DNA from: an uncultured Desulfomonile sp.
Lineage (GTDB): Bacteria > Desulfobacterota > Desulfomonilia > Desulfomonilales > Desulfomonilaceae
Reading direction: 5' to 3'
NCBI GenBank assembly: GCA_903896745.1
Contig: CAITZA010000363.1
Coordinates: 1 to 64,000, forward strand
DNA length: 64,000 nucleotides
This document shows, piece by piece, positions 20,627 to 29,895 of the stretch. The first letter of the stretch is position 1. Each line of letters begins with the position of its first letter. A model generated the notes under the pieces. The model had not been told where the DNA came from, ran no database searches, and saw only the letters and a list, made by a program, of their open reading frames with translations. The position numbers and the translations under genes were made by a program.

Positions 20627-22531
20627 ATGTCAGATTCGTATACAGTAAAAGATATACAGGTTCTGAAAGGGCTTGAAGCGGTTAGAAAAAGGCCGGGTAT
20701 GTATATTGGGGGGACAGGACATGATGGCCTCCATCAACTAGTTTGGGAAATCCTTGATAATAGCGTTGATGAGGCTCTTAACGGTCATTGCTCCTCCATC
20801 GAAGTCGTTATGGAGTCGAATGGGGCCATTACAATTAAGGATTCCGGGAGAGGCATTCCTGTAGAGACTCATCCTGCAACCGGCAAGAACTCTGTTGAAA
20901 CGATATTCTGCAATCTGCATGCAGGTGGCAAATTTGACGATGACGCCTACAAGGTCGCTGGCGGTCTTCACGGAGTAGGGGCTTCAGTAGTGAATGCGCT
21001 TAGCTCGTTTCTGGCTGTAGAGGTCAAGAGAAACGGTTTCAAGTATTCACAGGAATTTTCCAGGGGCAAACCAGTCAACAGTCTTACGAAGATTGCTCCT
21101 GCGAGAGGAACCGGTACAAAGATAACATTTATTCCTGATCAGGAAATCTTCCCCTCAATCGATTTTTCCAAAGATATCATCAGACAGCGTCTGGAAGTAA
21201 AGTCTTTTCTGGTGGCCGGGCTGAAAATCAACTTTATGGACCGCATTGAAAAATCCTCCGAGATTTTTTTATATCCTCAGGGAATCGTGGACTATCTGGA
21301 CAAGCTTGTTCAGGACAAGGAAGATATTGTCGCTCAACCTTTTTATTTGAAACATGAAAATGACATAAAACTGGAAGTGGTTTTTGCGTGGACATCGCAA
21401 ACATCCAATCAAATACTGTCGTTTGTAAATTCCATTCCCACTCCAAATGGCGGGACGCATGAGAACGCCTTCCGAAATGCGTTGACCAAGACTCTGCGTC
21501 AATACATCGAAAAGCGTAATGGTCTTCCGAAAGGGGTTAAGGGAGTAACCGGCGATGATGTCAAGGAGGGTTTGATTGCAATCCTGTCCGCTTACCTGCA
21601 TGGTAATCTCGAGTTTCAGGGGCAAACCAAGGAACGCCTTAACAGTCCTGGAGCCCAGCAGATTGAACCGATTCTTAAAACAGCCTTTGAAACGTGGTTG
21701 AGCCAGAATCCGTCGCAGGCCGCAGCCATTGCCAACCGTATTGCGCTGGCCGCTCAGGCAAGAGTTGCCTCCAGAGCCGCCCGCGACGATGTAAACAGAA
21801 AGAGCGCCACAAGACGTCTCACGTTGCCAGGAAAGCTCGCAGACTGCTCGTCTGCATCAAAGGACGCTACTGAACTCTTCATCGTGGAAGGAGACAGCGC
21901 CGGTGGTTCATCCAAACAGGCGCGTGACAGAAAATTTCAGGCCATATTACCGATAAGGGGAAAAATACTTAATGTCGAGCAGGCCTCGATGGAGAAACTC
22001 AAGGGAAACAGGGAGATTTCCAACCTCGTGTTGTCCATAGGAACAGGGATGGGCAAATCCTTTGACTATTCAAAACTGAGGTATGGTAAAGTCATCATAA
22101 ACACGGATGCCGATGTGGATGGGCATCATATTGCGACCCTTCTACTAACGTTCTTTTACAGATTCCTGCCCGAGCTCATCAGGAATGGCCATGTCTATCT
22201 TGCTATGCCGCCTCTTTACAGGATTAGGGTAGGAGCCGGAAAGAAAAGCTTCATAAAGTACGTGTTTTCTGACAAAGAGAAAGACGCCCTGTTAAAAAAA
22301 CAAAATGGAAAAGAGATTGAGATTCAGCGCTTCAAAGGACTCGGTGAAATGGATGCCCCTACTTTGAAAAGCACAACAATGGATCCGGCCACCAGGACTA
22401 TTCTAAAGGTTTCTGTTGAAAATGAACCTCAAACTGATGACATATTTGATACGCTAATGGGAAAAGATGTGCGAAAGAGATTCATTTTCATAAAAGAGCA
22501 CGCAAGGGAAGTGCAGGATCTGGACATCTGA
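20627..22531 (+). CDS. parE: Type IIA topoisomerase subunit B, probably topoisomerase IV (ParE)
   Basis: 'LEAVRKRPGMYIGGTG', 'ELFIVEGDSAGGSSKQARDRKFQAILPIRGKILNVE', 'TDADVDGHHIATLLLTFF'; starts right after parC. Confidence 0.85.
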   Translation: MSDSYTVKDIQVLKGLEAVRKRPGMYIGGTGHDGLHQLVWEILDNSVDEALNGHCSSIEVVMESNGAITIKDSGRGIPVETHPATGKNSVETIFCNLHAGGKFDDDAYKVAGGLHGVGASVVNALSSFLAVEVKRNGFKYSQEFSRGKPVNSLTKIAPARGTGTKITFIPDQEIFPSIDFSKDIIRQRLEVKSFLVAGLKINFMDRIEKSSEIFLYPQGIVDYLDKLVQDKEDIVAQPFYLKHENDIKLEVVFAWTSQTSNQILSFVNSIPTPNGGTHENAFRNALTKTLRQYIEKRNGLPKGVKGVTGDDVKEGLIAILSAYLHGNLEFQGQTKERLNSPGAQQIEPILKTAFETWLSQNPSQAAAIANRIALAAQARVASRAARDDVNRKSATRRLTLPGKLADCSSASKDATELFIVEGDSAGGSSKQARDRKFQAILPIRGKILNVEQASMEKLKGNREISNLVLSIGTGMGKSFDYSKLRYGKVIINTDADVDGHHIATLLLTFFYRFLPELIRNGHVYLAMPPLYRIRVGAGKKSFIKYVFSDKEKDALLKKQNGKEIEIQRFKGLGEMDAPTLKSTTMDPATRTILKVSVENEPQTDDIFDTLMGKDVRKRFIFIKEHAREVQDLDI

Positions 22532-22580
22532 TTCTGGCTACTGTTCCTGTGATCTGAACAAGAGGCGCCCAGACCTGACT

Positions 22581-23867
22581 CTAGTTCTTCCTGGCGCTTC
22601 CCTGCTTATTCACCTCAATCTCCTCCAATGCCGCCTTTATTAGTCTTTTTGCAGGATCATAACTCTCCTGATTCAAGGCGTCACTGAGAATCGGAATAAC
22701 CTTATCAGGGACTTCACCGCCTAACCTTTTCAGAGACCCAATTGAAGCCATGCGGACCCGGTGATCCTTGTCCGTGACTGTCTTGGTCAAGGCCGTCAAC
22801 ACCTCGCCTGATGGGGTCTTGATCTGACTCAGACCGCTTATGGCCGAATTCCTGACACGGATATCCGGGTCATCGGTCATGGTCACCAAGGCCGACGCAG
22901 CCTTGTCAGAATCGTTGGCAACTCCTTTGAGTATTCCAATGACAACCATACGATTTTCAACCTCAGGATCGTTGATAGTCTTTAATAAGGGCCCCATGAA
23001 TTCCTGCCAACCAGACTTAAACTTTAGCAGACCCAGCAAGGCTTCCTTTCTGTCTATCGGATCGTCTGATTCCAAAGATTTTACGAATATTGGAAGAGAG
23101 TAGTCTCCCTTTTCATCAAGGGCCGCGACTGTATCCAGTATTTCCGAGCGGGTAGACGCGTCAGCGTCTGCGAACATGGCCGCTACTTTCGGCAGGGCCG
23201 CCGAAGCGTCCTTTTTCATTTTCCTCAATGCTGGGAGGGCGTGTTTGGCGGCCTTCGAGTTCTTGTCATCAAGGGCCTTGATAAGTAACGGCGCTACCTT
23301 ATCCGGTTTCTCGGGACCGATGGCGCCGAGCGCTCGAGCAGCCGCCTTGGATGTAGATTCATTAGGGCTGGCGAGCGAGTCAGCCAGGACAGGGAGGGTC
23401 GCGTCATCATATTTCCCCATTAAGGCTAGCGCAATAATAGCGTTTGAATGCAACAGTTTATCCGGGTCATCCAGCTTTCGGCGAACCAGTTCCTCCACCG
23501 CGGCGTCTCCGGAACCAAGCCGCCCCAAAGACAGGATGGATGATCGCCTGACTTCCGGATCTGGGTCGGAGGCGGCCTCTATTAAAGCTGATAGAGCTTT
23601 GTCATCCTTGGGAAAATGACCTAGCGCATCTGCCGCTGCGCTGCGAACCTTGGAGCTTTCATCCTTTAACGCTTCTGTCAAAGGCGGCACGGCCTTTGTA
23701 GGTTTGTTTCAGGAACATCCCAGTTCAAATGCCGCCTTGGCGCGAACATCCGGATCAGCGTTCTTCAAATCCTTGATGTAATCGTCAACGGAGCCGGCCA
23801 GGGTGTTGGCCACAAACACAAGAAATAGAAGGAAAGTTATTGCCGGTAACCCAATCAGACGTTTCAT
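22581..23867 (-). CDS. Secreted HEAT-repeat protein interrupted by one in-frame TGA (codon 53, positions 23711-23709): candidate selenoprotein or nonsense-mutated gene
   Basis: Reverse complement from ATG 23867: MKRLIGLPAITFLLFLVFVANTLAGSVDDYIKDLKNADPDVRAKAAFELGCS[TGA]NKPTKAVPPLTEALKDESSK..., one continuous HEAT frame. The ATG overlaps the upstream gene's stop (ATGA). The ORF track only lists the post-TGA part (22581-23690). Confidence 0.75.
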
Positions 23868-24661
23868 TCAAGAGCTTCCTTCCTGCTCAATACTTCCTTT
23901 TTCTTTTGATTCAGGAAATCCTTGTCAATTTTAAGAAATCCCTTTTGTCCAAAAAGCGCAAATCTCAGCCACTGGGAAGCAAAATAAAGCATCGCCACAT
24001 CATCATTTTTGATTTTTTCAATGATGTCGTCATCAACCTTGAACTTCTGTAAAAAAGTAGACTCAAAAACGAATTCCCTGAAACGATCAACATCATAAAT
24101 CGCCATCAAAAACATGTCCTGCATTCGCTGATCGACAATCTTCTCTTCCCATAGCCTGTCAGCGTGCATCACATCCTTCAGGTTATGGTCAATGTCATCA
24201 TAGTCGTAAAGCCCTTGTTCGTTCCTCCAGCGTTCAACAGTCCACTCTTCCGATTCACCCAAGCCGTGGCATTTTGCCTGGTCTACAATTAGTGTGTATT
24301 CCACACCCTGTTCGGTGTCCAGAGGATACAATCTGCATGAATAAGGTCTGCTGTCATATACTGTGCATCCGGATTCAGATACGAACTGGCACTGTTTCTT
24401 TTCATCTTGGGACATCTTTAGCGCCAACGCAGGCAATCCGCTTTCCCTGGAAACCAGCAAGTGAGTGTAGTTCTCTATGAAATCGGTTGATGATATCCCT
24501 AGTTTCTTGCGAAGATGAACCACATCCAGCGGATTGAGTAAAATTGTTACGTCCCTGCAACAAGAATTAAAGCAGTCTATTTTTTGATGACACCTGAATT
24601 TGAATGTATCGTCCCACGTCATCAGTTTTGATTCTTTGGATGCAGCGTCCTGCAGTTTCAT
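23864..24661 (-). CDS. YkgJ/FliB-type Cys-cluster (Fe-S/Zn-binding) protein
   Basis: 'FRCHQKIDCFNSCCRDVTILLNPLD', 'CQFVSESGCTVYDSRPYSCRLYPL'. Confidence 0.88.
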   Translation of the reverse strand: MKLQDAASKESKLMTWDDTFKFRCHQKIDCFNSCCRDVTILLNPLDVVHLRKKLGISSTDFIENYTHLLVSRESGLPALALKMSQDEKKQCQFVSESGCTVYDSRPYSCRLYPLDTEQGVEYTLIVDQAKCHGLGESEEWTVERWRNEQGLYDYDDIDHNLKDVMHADRLWEEKIVDQRMQDMFLMAIYDVDRFREFVFESTFLQKFKVDDDIIEKIKNDDVAMLYFASQWLRFALFGQKGFLKIDKDFLNQKKKEVLSRKEALE

Positions 24662-24687
24662 GATAAATCCTTTCCATAAGTAGCCAA

Positions 24688-25653
24688 TTAGTTTTGTTTC
24701 TGGAGGGATGCGCTTATTCGAGCAAGATTTTCCTCAGCCTGTTTGGTTCCCGGCGAAAGCTCTAACGTCTTTCTGTAGCATTCCGCCGCCTTCTCGAGAT
24801 CACCCATCAGTTCATACGCAACCCCTCTCTGGTGATGAGCCCCTACATAATCCGGTCTGTGGAATACTGCGTTGTTAAAGCAGTGAAGAGCCTTCGAAAA
24901 ATCCCGCTTGCTGATCAGCCATATCTGCCCCATGTTGTAGTGGGCCGCCACAACAGAAGGATTTATCTCAACAACCTTTTCAAATACCGCAATAGCTTCA
25001 TCGTCCCTCTTGAGGTAAGAATACGCGACTCCCAGATTGTATAGAATAGCAGGGTTGTCCGGCGCTATTCTGATAAGGTTTTCCAGCCTGAGACAAGCCG
25101 AGTTGTAATCCTCAGCTTCCATTTCCGAAAAGGCCCTCTGAATCTGAACTTGGAAAAGGAAGAAATTGGATTCCGGACGGTTCTCTTCAGACTGGAGTTG
25201 CCGAATAATCTCCGATAAATGACGTTTCTGGCTTTCATCCGTGGTCAGCGAAAGGCATTCCTGAAATGCGACGCCAGCCTTCTCGAATCTGCCTGCGCAC
25301 CCTCTGGAGACGCCTAGCCGGTATAAATTCTCAGCACGACTTTGAGGCGGACATGCCGCAAGAGCTTTCTCAAAAAATTCTGCGGCCATGAGGTAGTCTT
25401 CTTCACCATCATAACATGCGGCTATTGCCTCAAAGATAAGATAGGGCTGTCCTGTCCTGTCCTGAATTGTTTTGAAATCCTCAATGGCCTCTCTCCACAA
25501 CCTGTCGGACATCTTCTTGAAAGCGGTCGCCTTGACGTTGGAAACCTCGTCTGCATCAACATGTGAGGCTGAGTCCTTCTCCAAGCAACAGTTTTTGTAC
25601 TTTGAACCGCTGCCACAAGGACACGGATCGTTTCTACCGACTAGATTGATCAT
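24688..25653 (-). CDS. SEC-C motif plus TPR-repeat protein
   Basis: 'MINLVGRNDPCPCGSGSKYKNCC' SEC-C; TPRs such as 'PAILYNLGVAYSYLKRDDEAIAVFEKVVEINP'. Start placed at ATG 25653 rather than the ORF-track start. Confidence 0.88.
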   Translation of the reverse strand: MINLVGRNDPCPCGSGSKYKNCCLEKDSASHVDADEVSNVKATAFKKMSDRLWREAIEDFKTIQDRTGQPYLIFEAIAACYDGEEDYLMAAEFFEKALAACPPQSRAENLYRLGVSRGCAGRFEKAGVAFQECLSLTTDESQKRHLSEIIRQLQSEENRPESNFFLFQVQIQRAFSEMEAEDYNSACLRLENLIRIAPDNPAILYNLGVAYSYLKRDDEAIAVFEKVVEINPSVVAAHYNMGQIWLISKRDFSKALHCFNNAVFHRPDYVGAHHQRGVAYELMGDLEKAAECYRKTLELSPGTKQAEENLARISASLQKQN

Positions 25654-25802
25654 GGAGGCTCCTTGAAAGAGATGTAACTGAATCCTACATTTTAATATAA
25701 TCTCGCTGATCCGCAAAGAAAATATCGCAGTAATTTTTAACAAATATAAGATAATAGACAAATAAAAATATCTTGACAATTAACGATGGATTTGATTGAA
25801 TC

Positions 25803-25850
25803 CGGTACTCATTATTGCTTAGGCTATTCTTTAGGCCTAATCGGTACTCA
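25803..25850. promoter_or_regulatory. Direct repeat CGGTACTCA x2 plus palindrome TTAGGCCTAA upstream of aprBA
   Basis: CGGTACTCA at 25803-25811 and 25842-25850; TTAGGCCTAA at 25831-25840. Confidence 0.4.
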
Positions 25851-26166
25851 ATTTTTAAATTACAGCGCAAACTCAGCTTTCGTAAGAGATCAAATGGTCG
25901 AAGTTTTCCTCGGAAGGTCCTGACTCACGCGACTTTCTGTGAGATGACTGCAGGAGCTTTAAAGGCTGGCTGGTCTCAGCAAGGTTAGCTAAAAAATCCG
26001 GGTGGTGATCTCGTATAATGTTTCCTGACTTTTCTGCTCCTTTCGAGTTGCGAAGACCATTGTAAGAGAAAGGAGGAGCCTGTAAAAGATCGAAACCCTT
26101 AAGGCGAAACATGTCAAGAGAGTCAAAGGACTCTAACAAAGCTCAAACAAACTAGGAGGTTAGTTC

Positions 26167-26610
26167 ATGCCGAGTTATGTTATTTTGGAAAAATGCGATG
26201 GTTGCAAGGGCCAGGACAAGACCGCTTGCATGTACATCTGCCCCAACGACTTGATGGTTTTGGACAAGGAGAAGATGAAAGCCTGGAACAGGGCTCCCGA
26301 AATGTGCTGGGAATGCTACAATTGCGTCAAGATTTGCCCTCAGCAGGCTATTGACGTGAGAGGCTACGCTGACTTCGTTCCTATGGGCGCCTCATGTGTT
26401 CCTCTAAGAGGTTCCGAAGACATTATGTGGACGGTAAAGTTCCGCAGCGGTCAGGTAAAAAGGTTCAAATTCCCCATCCGTACAACAGCTGAAGGATCAG
26501 CGGTACCTGATGGTGGATTTGGTGAAGTTTGCACCGATTTGGCTTCACAGTGCCTTTATAATGAGCCGGACGCTCTCAAGCTAAAAGACCTGCCCACAGT
26601 CAAGAAGTAA
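26167..26610 (+). CDS. aprB: Adenylylsulfate reductase subunit beta
   Basis: 'MPSYVILEKCDGCKGQDKTACMYICPNDLMVLD', 'CWECYNCVKICPQQAIDVRGYADF'. Confidence 0.98.
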   Translation: MPSYVILEKCDGCKGQDKTACMYICPNDLMVLDKEKMKAWNRAPEMCWECYNCVKICPQQAIDVRGYADFVPMGASCVPLRGSEDIMWTVKFRSGQVKRFKFPIRTTAEGSAVPDGGFGEVCTDLASQCLYNEPDALKLKDLPTVKK

Positions 26611-26628
26611 TTTGAGGAGGAACTAAAT

Positions 26629-28506
26629 ATGGCGAATTTTGAAACCGTAGAAGTAACCACTGACATTCTGCTTTGCGGCGGCGGTATGGCCTGCTGCGGC
26701 GCGGCAGTTGAAGCAGCTTATTGGGCCGCCAAGAACGGCCTTAAGGTAACACTTGTTGACAAAGCGGCCATGGACCGTTCCGGCGCTGTCGCCATGGGTC
26801 TATCGGCTATCAACCAGTATGTTGACATTAACAGCGGCGCTAACACCTGCGAAGACTATGTGCGTTACGTCCGTAACGACCTTATGGGTATTACGCGTGA
26901 AGACCTCGTTTATGATATAGCGCGTCACGTCGATTCCTCGGTTCACCTGTTCGAAAAATGGGGACTCCCGATTTGGCTGGATGCAGACGGCAAGTATGTT
27001 CATGAAGGCCGCTGGCAGCTCATGATCAACGGTGAATCCTACAAAGTCATCGTCGCGGAAGCCGCCAAGAACGCTCTGACCAAGTATGGCCATGAGTATT
27101 TTGAGAGAGTATTTATCACCACACCTGTGCTGGACGGTGACCGCATTGCTGGCGCGTGTGGATTCAGCACACGTGAAGACAAGTTCTATGTATTCAAGGC
27201 CAAGGCAGTTTTGGCGGCCATGGGTGGAGCGGTTCACGTATTCAAGCCGAGAAGCTCTGGTGAAGGTCTTGGACGCGCATGGTACCCACCATGGAACTCC
27301 GGCTCAAGCCTTTATTTCACATTGATCGCTGGCGCAGAGCAGACCTGCCAGGAAGTACGCTTCATTCCAGTGCGTTTTAAGGATGCTTACGGCCCAGTCG
27401 GCGCATGGTTCCTACTGTTCAAGTCCCGTGCCACCAACGCCCTCGGTGGTGAGTACATGGTTGATCGCAAAGACGAGCTCGCGAACTGGGGCTCATACGG
27501 CGCAGTAAAACCCATCCCAGCGAACCTGCGTAACTATCTCGGTATGTTAGACGAATTCGAAGGCAAGGGTCCCATCTATATGAGGACTGAAGAAGCCATT
27601 CAGAAGATCGCCAACCAGTATGCCGACGATCCTAAGGCCTTCAAGAAGAAAATGAAGGAACTCGAAGCCGAAGCTTGGGAAGACTTCCTCGATATGACAA
27701 TTTCCCAGGCCATTCTCTGGGCGGGCACCGATGTTCAGCCCGAAGAGAAGAAATCAGAAATCGCGGCCGCCGAGCCTTACTTCATTGGTTCCCACTCAGG
27801 CGCGTCCGGAGCATGGGTAAGCGGTCCTAAAGACCTTGCGCCACCCGAGTATTTCTGGGGCTATGAGTACATGTCAACAGTTAAGGGCATGTTCTGCGCG
27901 GGCGACGCTTCCGGCGCTTCCAGCCACAAGTTCTCCTCAGGTTCACACGCCGAAGGTAGAGCCGCTGGTAAGTCCATGGTGCGTTTCGTCCTCGACAACA
28001 ACAGCCAGCCAGCCGTTGACGCTGCCAAAGTTGAAGAGATCAAGAAAAGCGTTCTCAAGCCTCTTGACATCTTCGCCGAATTTGGCGGGAAGTCCAGCGA
28101 TCCTGACATTAACCCCGAGTTCATGAAACCCAAAATGTTCATGTTCCGCCTGCAGAAAATCATGGATGAGTATGCGGCCGGTGTTACCGCGGGATTCAAG
28201 ACCAATCAGTGGAAACTGGAAAGAGCCCTCGAACTTCTCAACTGGCTCAAGGAAGACTCCGAGAAGCTGGCGGCTCAGGATCTGCACGAACTTATGAGAT
28301 GCCATGAAAACATTCAGAGAATGTGGCAGGCAGAAGTCCACGTAAGGACCATTCTGTTCCGTGAAGAGACCCGTTGGCCGGGCTACTATTTCCGCAACGA
28401 TTTCCCCAAACTGGATGAAGCCAATTGGAAGTGTTTCGTCAACGCCACTTACAAGAATGGTCAGTGGGAAATGAAGAAAGTGCCCGTACTCTCCATCGTT
28501 GACTAA
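26629..28506 (+). CDS. aprA: Adenylylsulfate reductase subunit alpha
   Basis: FAD domain 'ILLCGGGMACCGAAVEAAYWA', 'GAVAMGLSAINQYVD', 'CAGDASGASSHKFSSGSHAEGRAAGKSM'. Confidence 0.98.
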   Translation: MANFETVEVTTDILLCGGGMACCGAAVEAAYWAAKNGLKVTLVDKAAMDRSGAVAMGLSAINQYVDINSGANTCEDYVRYVRNDLMGITREDLVYDIARHVDSSVHLFEKWGLPIWLDADGKYVHEGRWQLMINGESYKVIVAEAAKNALTKYGHEYFERVFITTPVLDGDRIAGACGFSTREDKFYVFKAKAVLAAMGGAVHVFKPRSSGEGLGRAWYPPWNSGSSLYFTLIAGAEQTCQEVRFIPVRFKDAYGPVGAWFLLFKSRATNALGGEYMVDRKDELANWGSYGAVKPIPANLRNYLGMLDEFEGKGPIYMRTEEAIQKIANQYADDPKAFKKKMKELEAEAWEDFLDMTISQAILWAGTDVQPEEKKSEIAAAEPYFIGSHSGASGAWVSGPKDLAPPEYFWGYEYMSTVKGMFCAGDASGASSHKFSSGSHAEGRAAGKSMVRFVLDNNSQPAVDAAKVEEIKKSVLKPLDIFAEFGGKSSDPDINPEFMKPKMFMFRLQKIMDEYAAGVTAGFKTNQWKLERALELLNWLKEDSEKLAAQDLHELMRCHENIQRMWQAEVHVRTILFREETRWPGYYFRNDFPKLDEANWKCFVNATYKNGQWEMKKVPVLSIVD

Positions 28507-28526
28507 CCTCTAAACTCATGTTCATG

Positions 28527-28557
28527 CTCTGAGCGTCTACCCAAAGGGCGCTCAGAG
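28527..28557 (+). promoter_or_regulatory. Stable intercistronic hairpin between aprA and qmoA
   Basis: CTCTGAGCG-N13-CGCTCAGAG, 9-bp perfect stem. Confidence 0.6.
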
Positions 28558-28581
28558 AAACAATCGATACTGAGTAATCGA

Positions 28582-28617
28582 TGAGGGGGCGTTTGTGCTC
28601 CCTCATAACCTTTTTTT
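28582..28617 (+). terminator. Terminator-like hairpin + T7 just upstream of qmoA (possible partial terminator)
   Basis: TGAGGGgGCgtttgtGCtCCCTCA followed by TAACCTTTTTTT. Confidence 0.6.
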
Positions 28618-28628
28618 GGGGAGGAAGC

Positions 28629-29891
28629 ATGGCTGGAGAAAAGACCGTACTGGTCGTTGGGGGCGGTATTAGTGGAATTACGGCTGCTGTCGAAGCTGCT
28701 GAAGCTGGTTGCAAGGTGATTCTGGTCGAAAAGCAACCCTATTTAGGAGGGCGGGTCGCCCGGATGAACAAGTATTTTCCGAAGCTTTGTCCTCCCACTT
28801 GCGGCCTGGAAATCAATTTCAAGAGAATCAGAAAAAACCCGGATATTACCGTCTATACCCTTGCAAACGTCGAATCGGTGTCGGGATCTTCCGGCGCTTA
28901 TACCGCTACAATCAAGATTAACCCAAGATATGTGGAAGATCACGCCGCCACCTCGAAGTGTGTGGATGACTGTCCCGCCGACATATCTAACGAATTCAAC
29001 TATGGCATGGATAAATGCAAGGCAGTCCGACTCCCTTACGAAATGGCCTTCCCAATGAGTCTTGTTGCAGACGCGGAGGCTTTACGGGCTGTTAACGGGT
29101 CAGAATTGGGCGCCTTCATGGATTCGTGCGAATCCAGGGGAATCAGAATCGATCTACATGCGCAGCCAGAGACCTTCAAGGTCGATGTAAGTTCTGTTAT
29201 ATGGGCTACAGGATGGGTTCCTTATGACGCAACCAAGCTTGATAAACTTGGCTTTGGCAAGTTCGCCAATGTAATTACCAACGTGATGATGGAAAGGTTG
29301 GCCAATGTTGGTGGTCCAACCGCTGGCCATATAGTCAGACCGTCCGACGGGAAAAAGGTAAATAACCTGGCTTTTGTTCAATGCGCAGGGTCCAGGGACG
29401 AAAACCATCTGCCATATTGCTCATCGATCTGTTGCCTTGCCTCGCTAAAGCAGGCCACATATCTTCGCGACTATAACCCCGAGGCTCAGGCACATATTTT
29501 CTATATAGATTTAAGAGCTTACGGGCGTTTTGAATATTTCTTTGACAGGGTCCGTAACGATGAAAAAATTCTCCTCACCAAGGGGAAGATAGTCAATATT
29601 TTTGAGGATCCAGTAACCAAAGACGTCATAGTTGAGGGCGAGGACATCATGTCCGGCGAGAAAATCCGGCGTGCATTCGACATGGTCGTACTGGCCACTG
29701 GAATGCAACCCACCACAAGTATCGACAAGATTCCGACCGCCGGTGTGGAATATGACGAATTTGGATTCCTTGTATCTGATCAGGGAATTCACGCCGCAGG
29801 GGTGACTAAGCGACCTATGGACGTGGGCACGTGCTTGCAGGACGCCACCGGAGCTGCTCTCAAAGCCCTTCAAGACACGTTGGGGAGGTAA
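28629..29891 (+). CDS. qmoA: Quinone-interacting membrane-bound oxidoreductase QmoA (HdrA-like flavoprotein)
   Basis: 'VLVVGGGISGITAAVEAAEAGCKVILVEKQPYLGGRVARMNKYFPKLCPPTCGLEI'; directly follows aprA. Confidence 0.95.
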   Translation: MAGEKTVLVVGGGISGITAAVEAAEAGCKVILVEKQPYLGGRVARMNKYFPKLCPPTCGLEINFKRIRKNPDITVYTLANVESVSGSSGAYTATIKINPRYVEDHAATSKCVDDCPADISNEFNYGMDKCKAVRLPYEMAFPMSLVADAEALRAVNGSELGAFMDSCESRGIRIDLHAQPETFKVDVSSVIWATGWVPYDATKLDKLGFGKFANVITNVMMERLANVGGPTAGHIVRPSDGKKVNNLAFVQCAGSRDENHLPYCSSICCLASLKQATYLRDYNPEAQAHIFYIDLRAYGRFEYFFDRVRNDEKILLTKGKIVNIFEDPVTKDVIVEGEDIMSGEKIRRAFDMVVLATGMQPTTSIDKIPTAGVEYDEFGFLVSDQGIHAAGVTKRPMDVGTCLQDATGAALKALQDTLGR

Positions 29892-29895
29892 TTTC

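Noticed and set aside
23176-23619. 147-aa plus-strand ORF opposite the HEAT gene
   Set aside because: Low-complexity Ser/Ala-rich translation mirrors the repetitive HEAT coding strand; shadow ORF.
25873-26139. 88-aa minus-strand ORF in the aprBA leader
   Set aside because: Lies entirely in the apr promoter/leader; no SD, no domain; better explained as non-coding upstream region.
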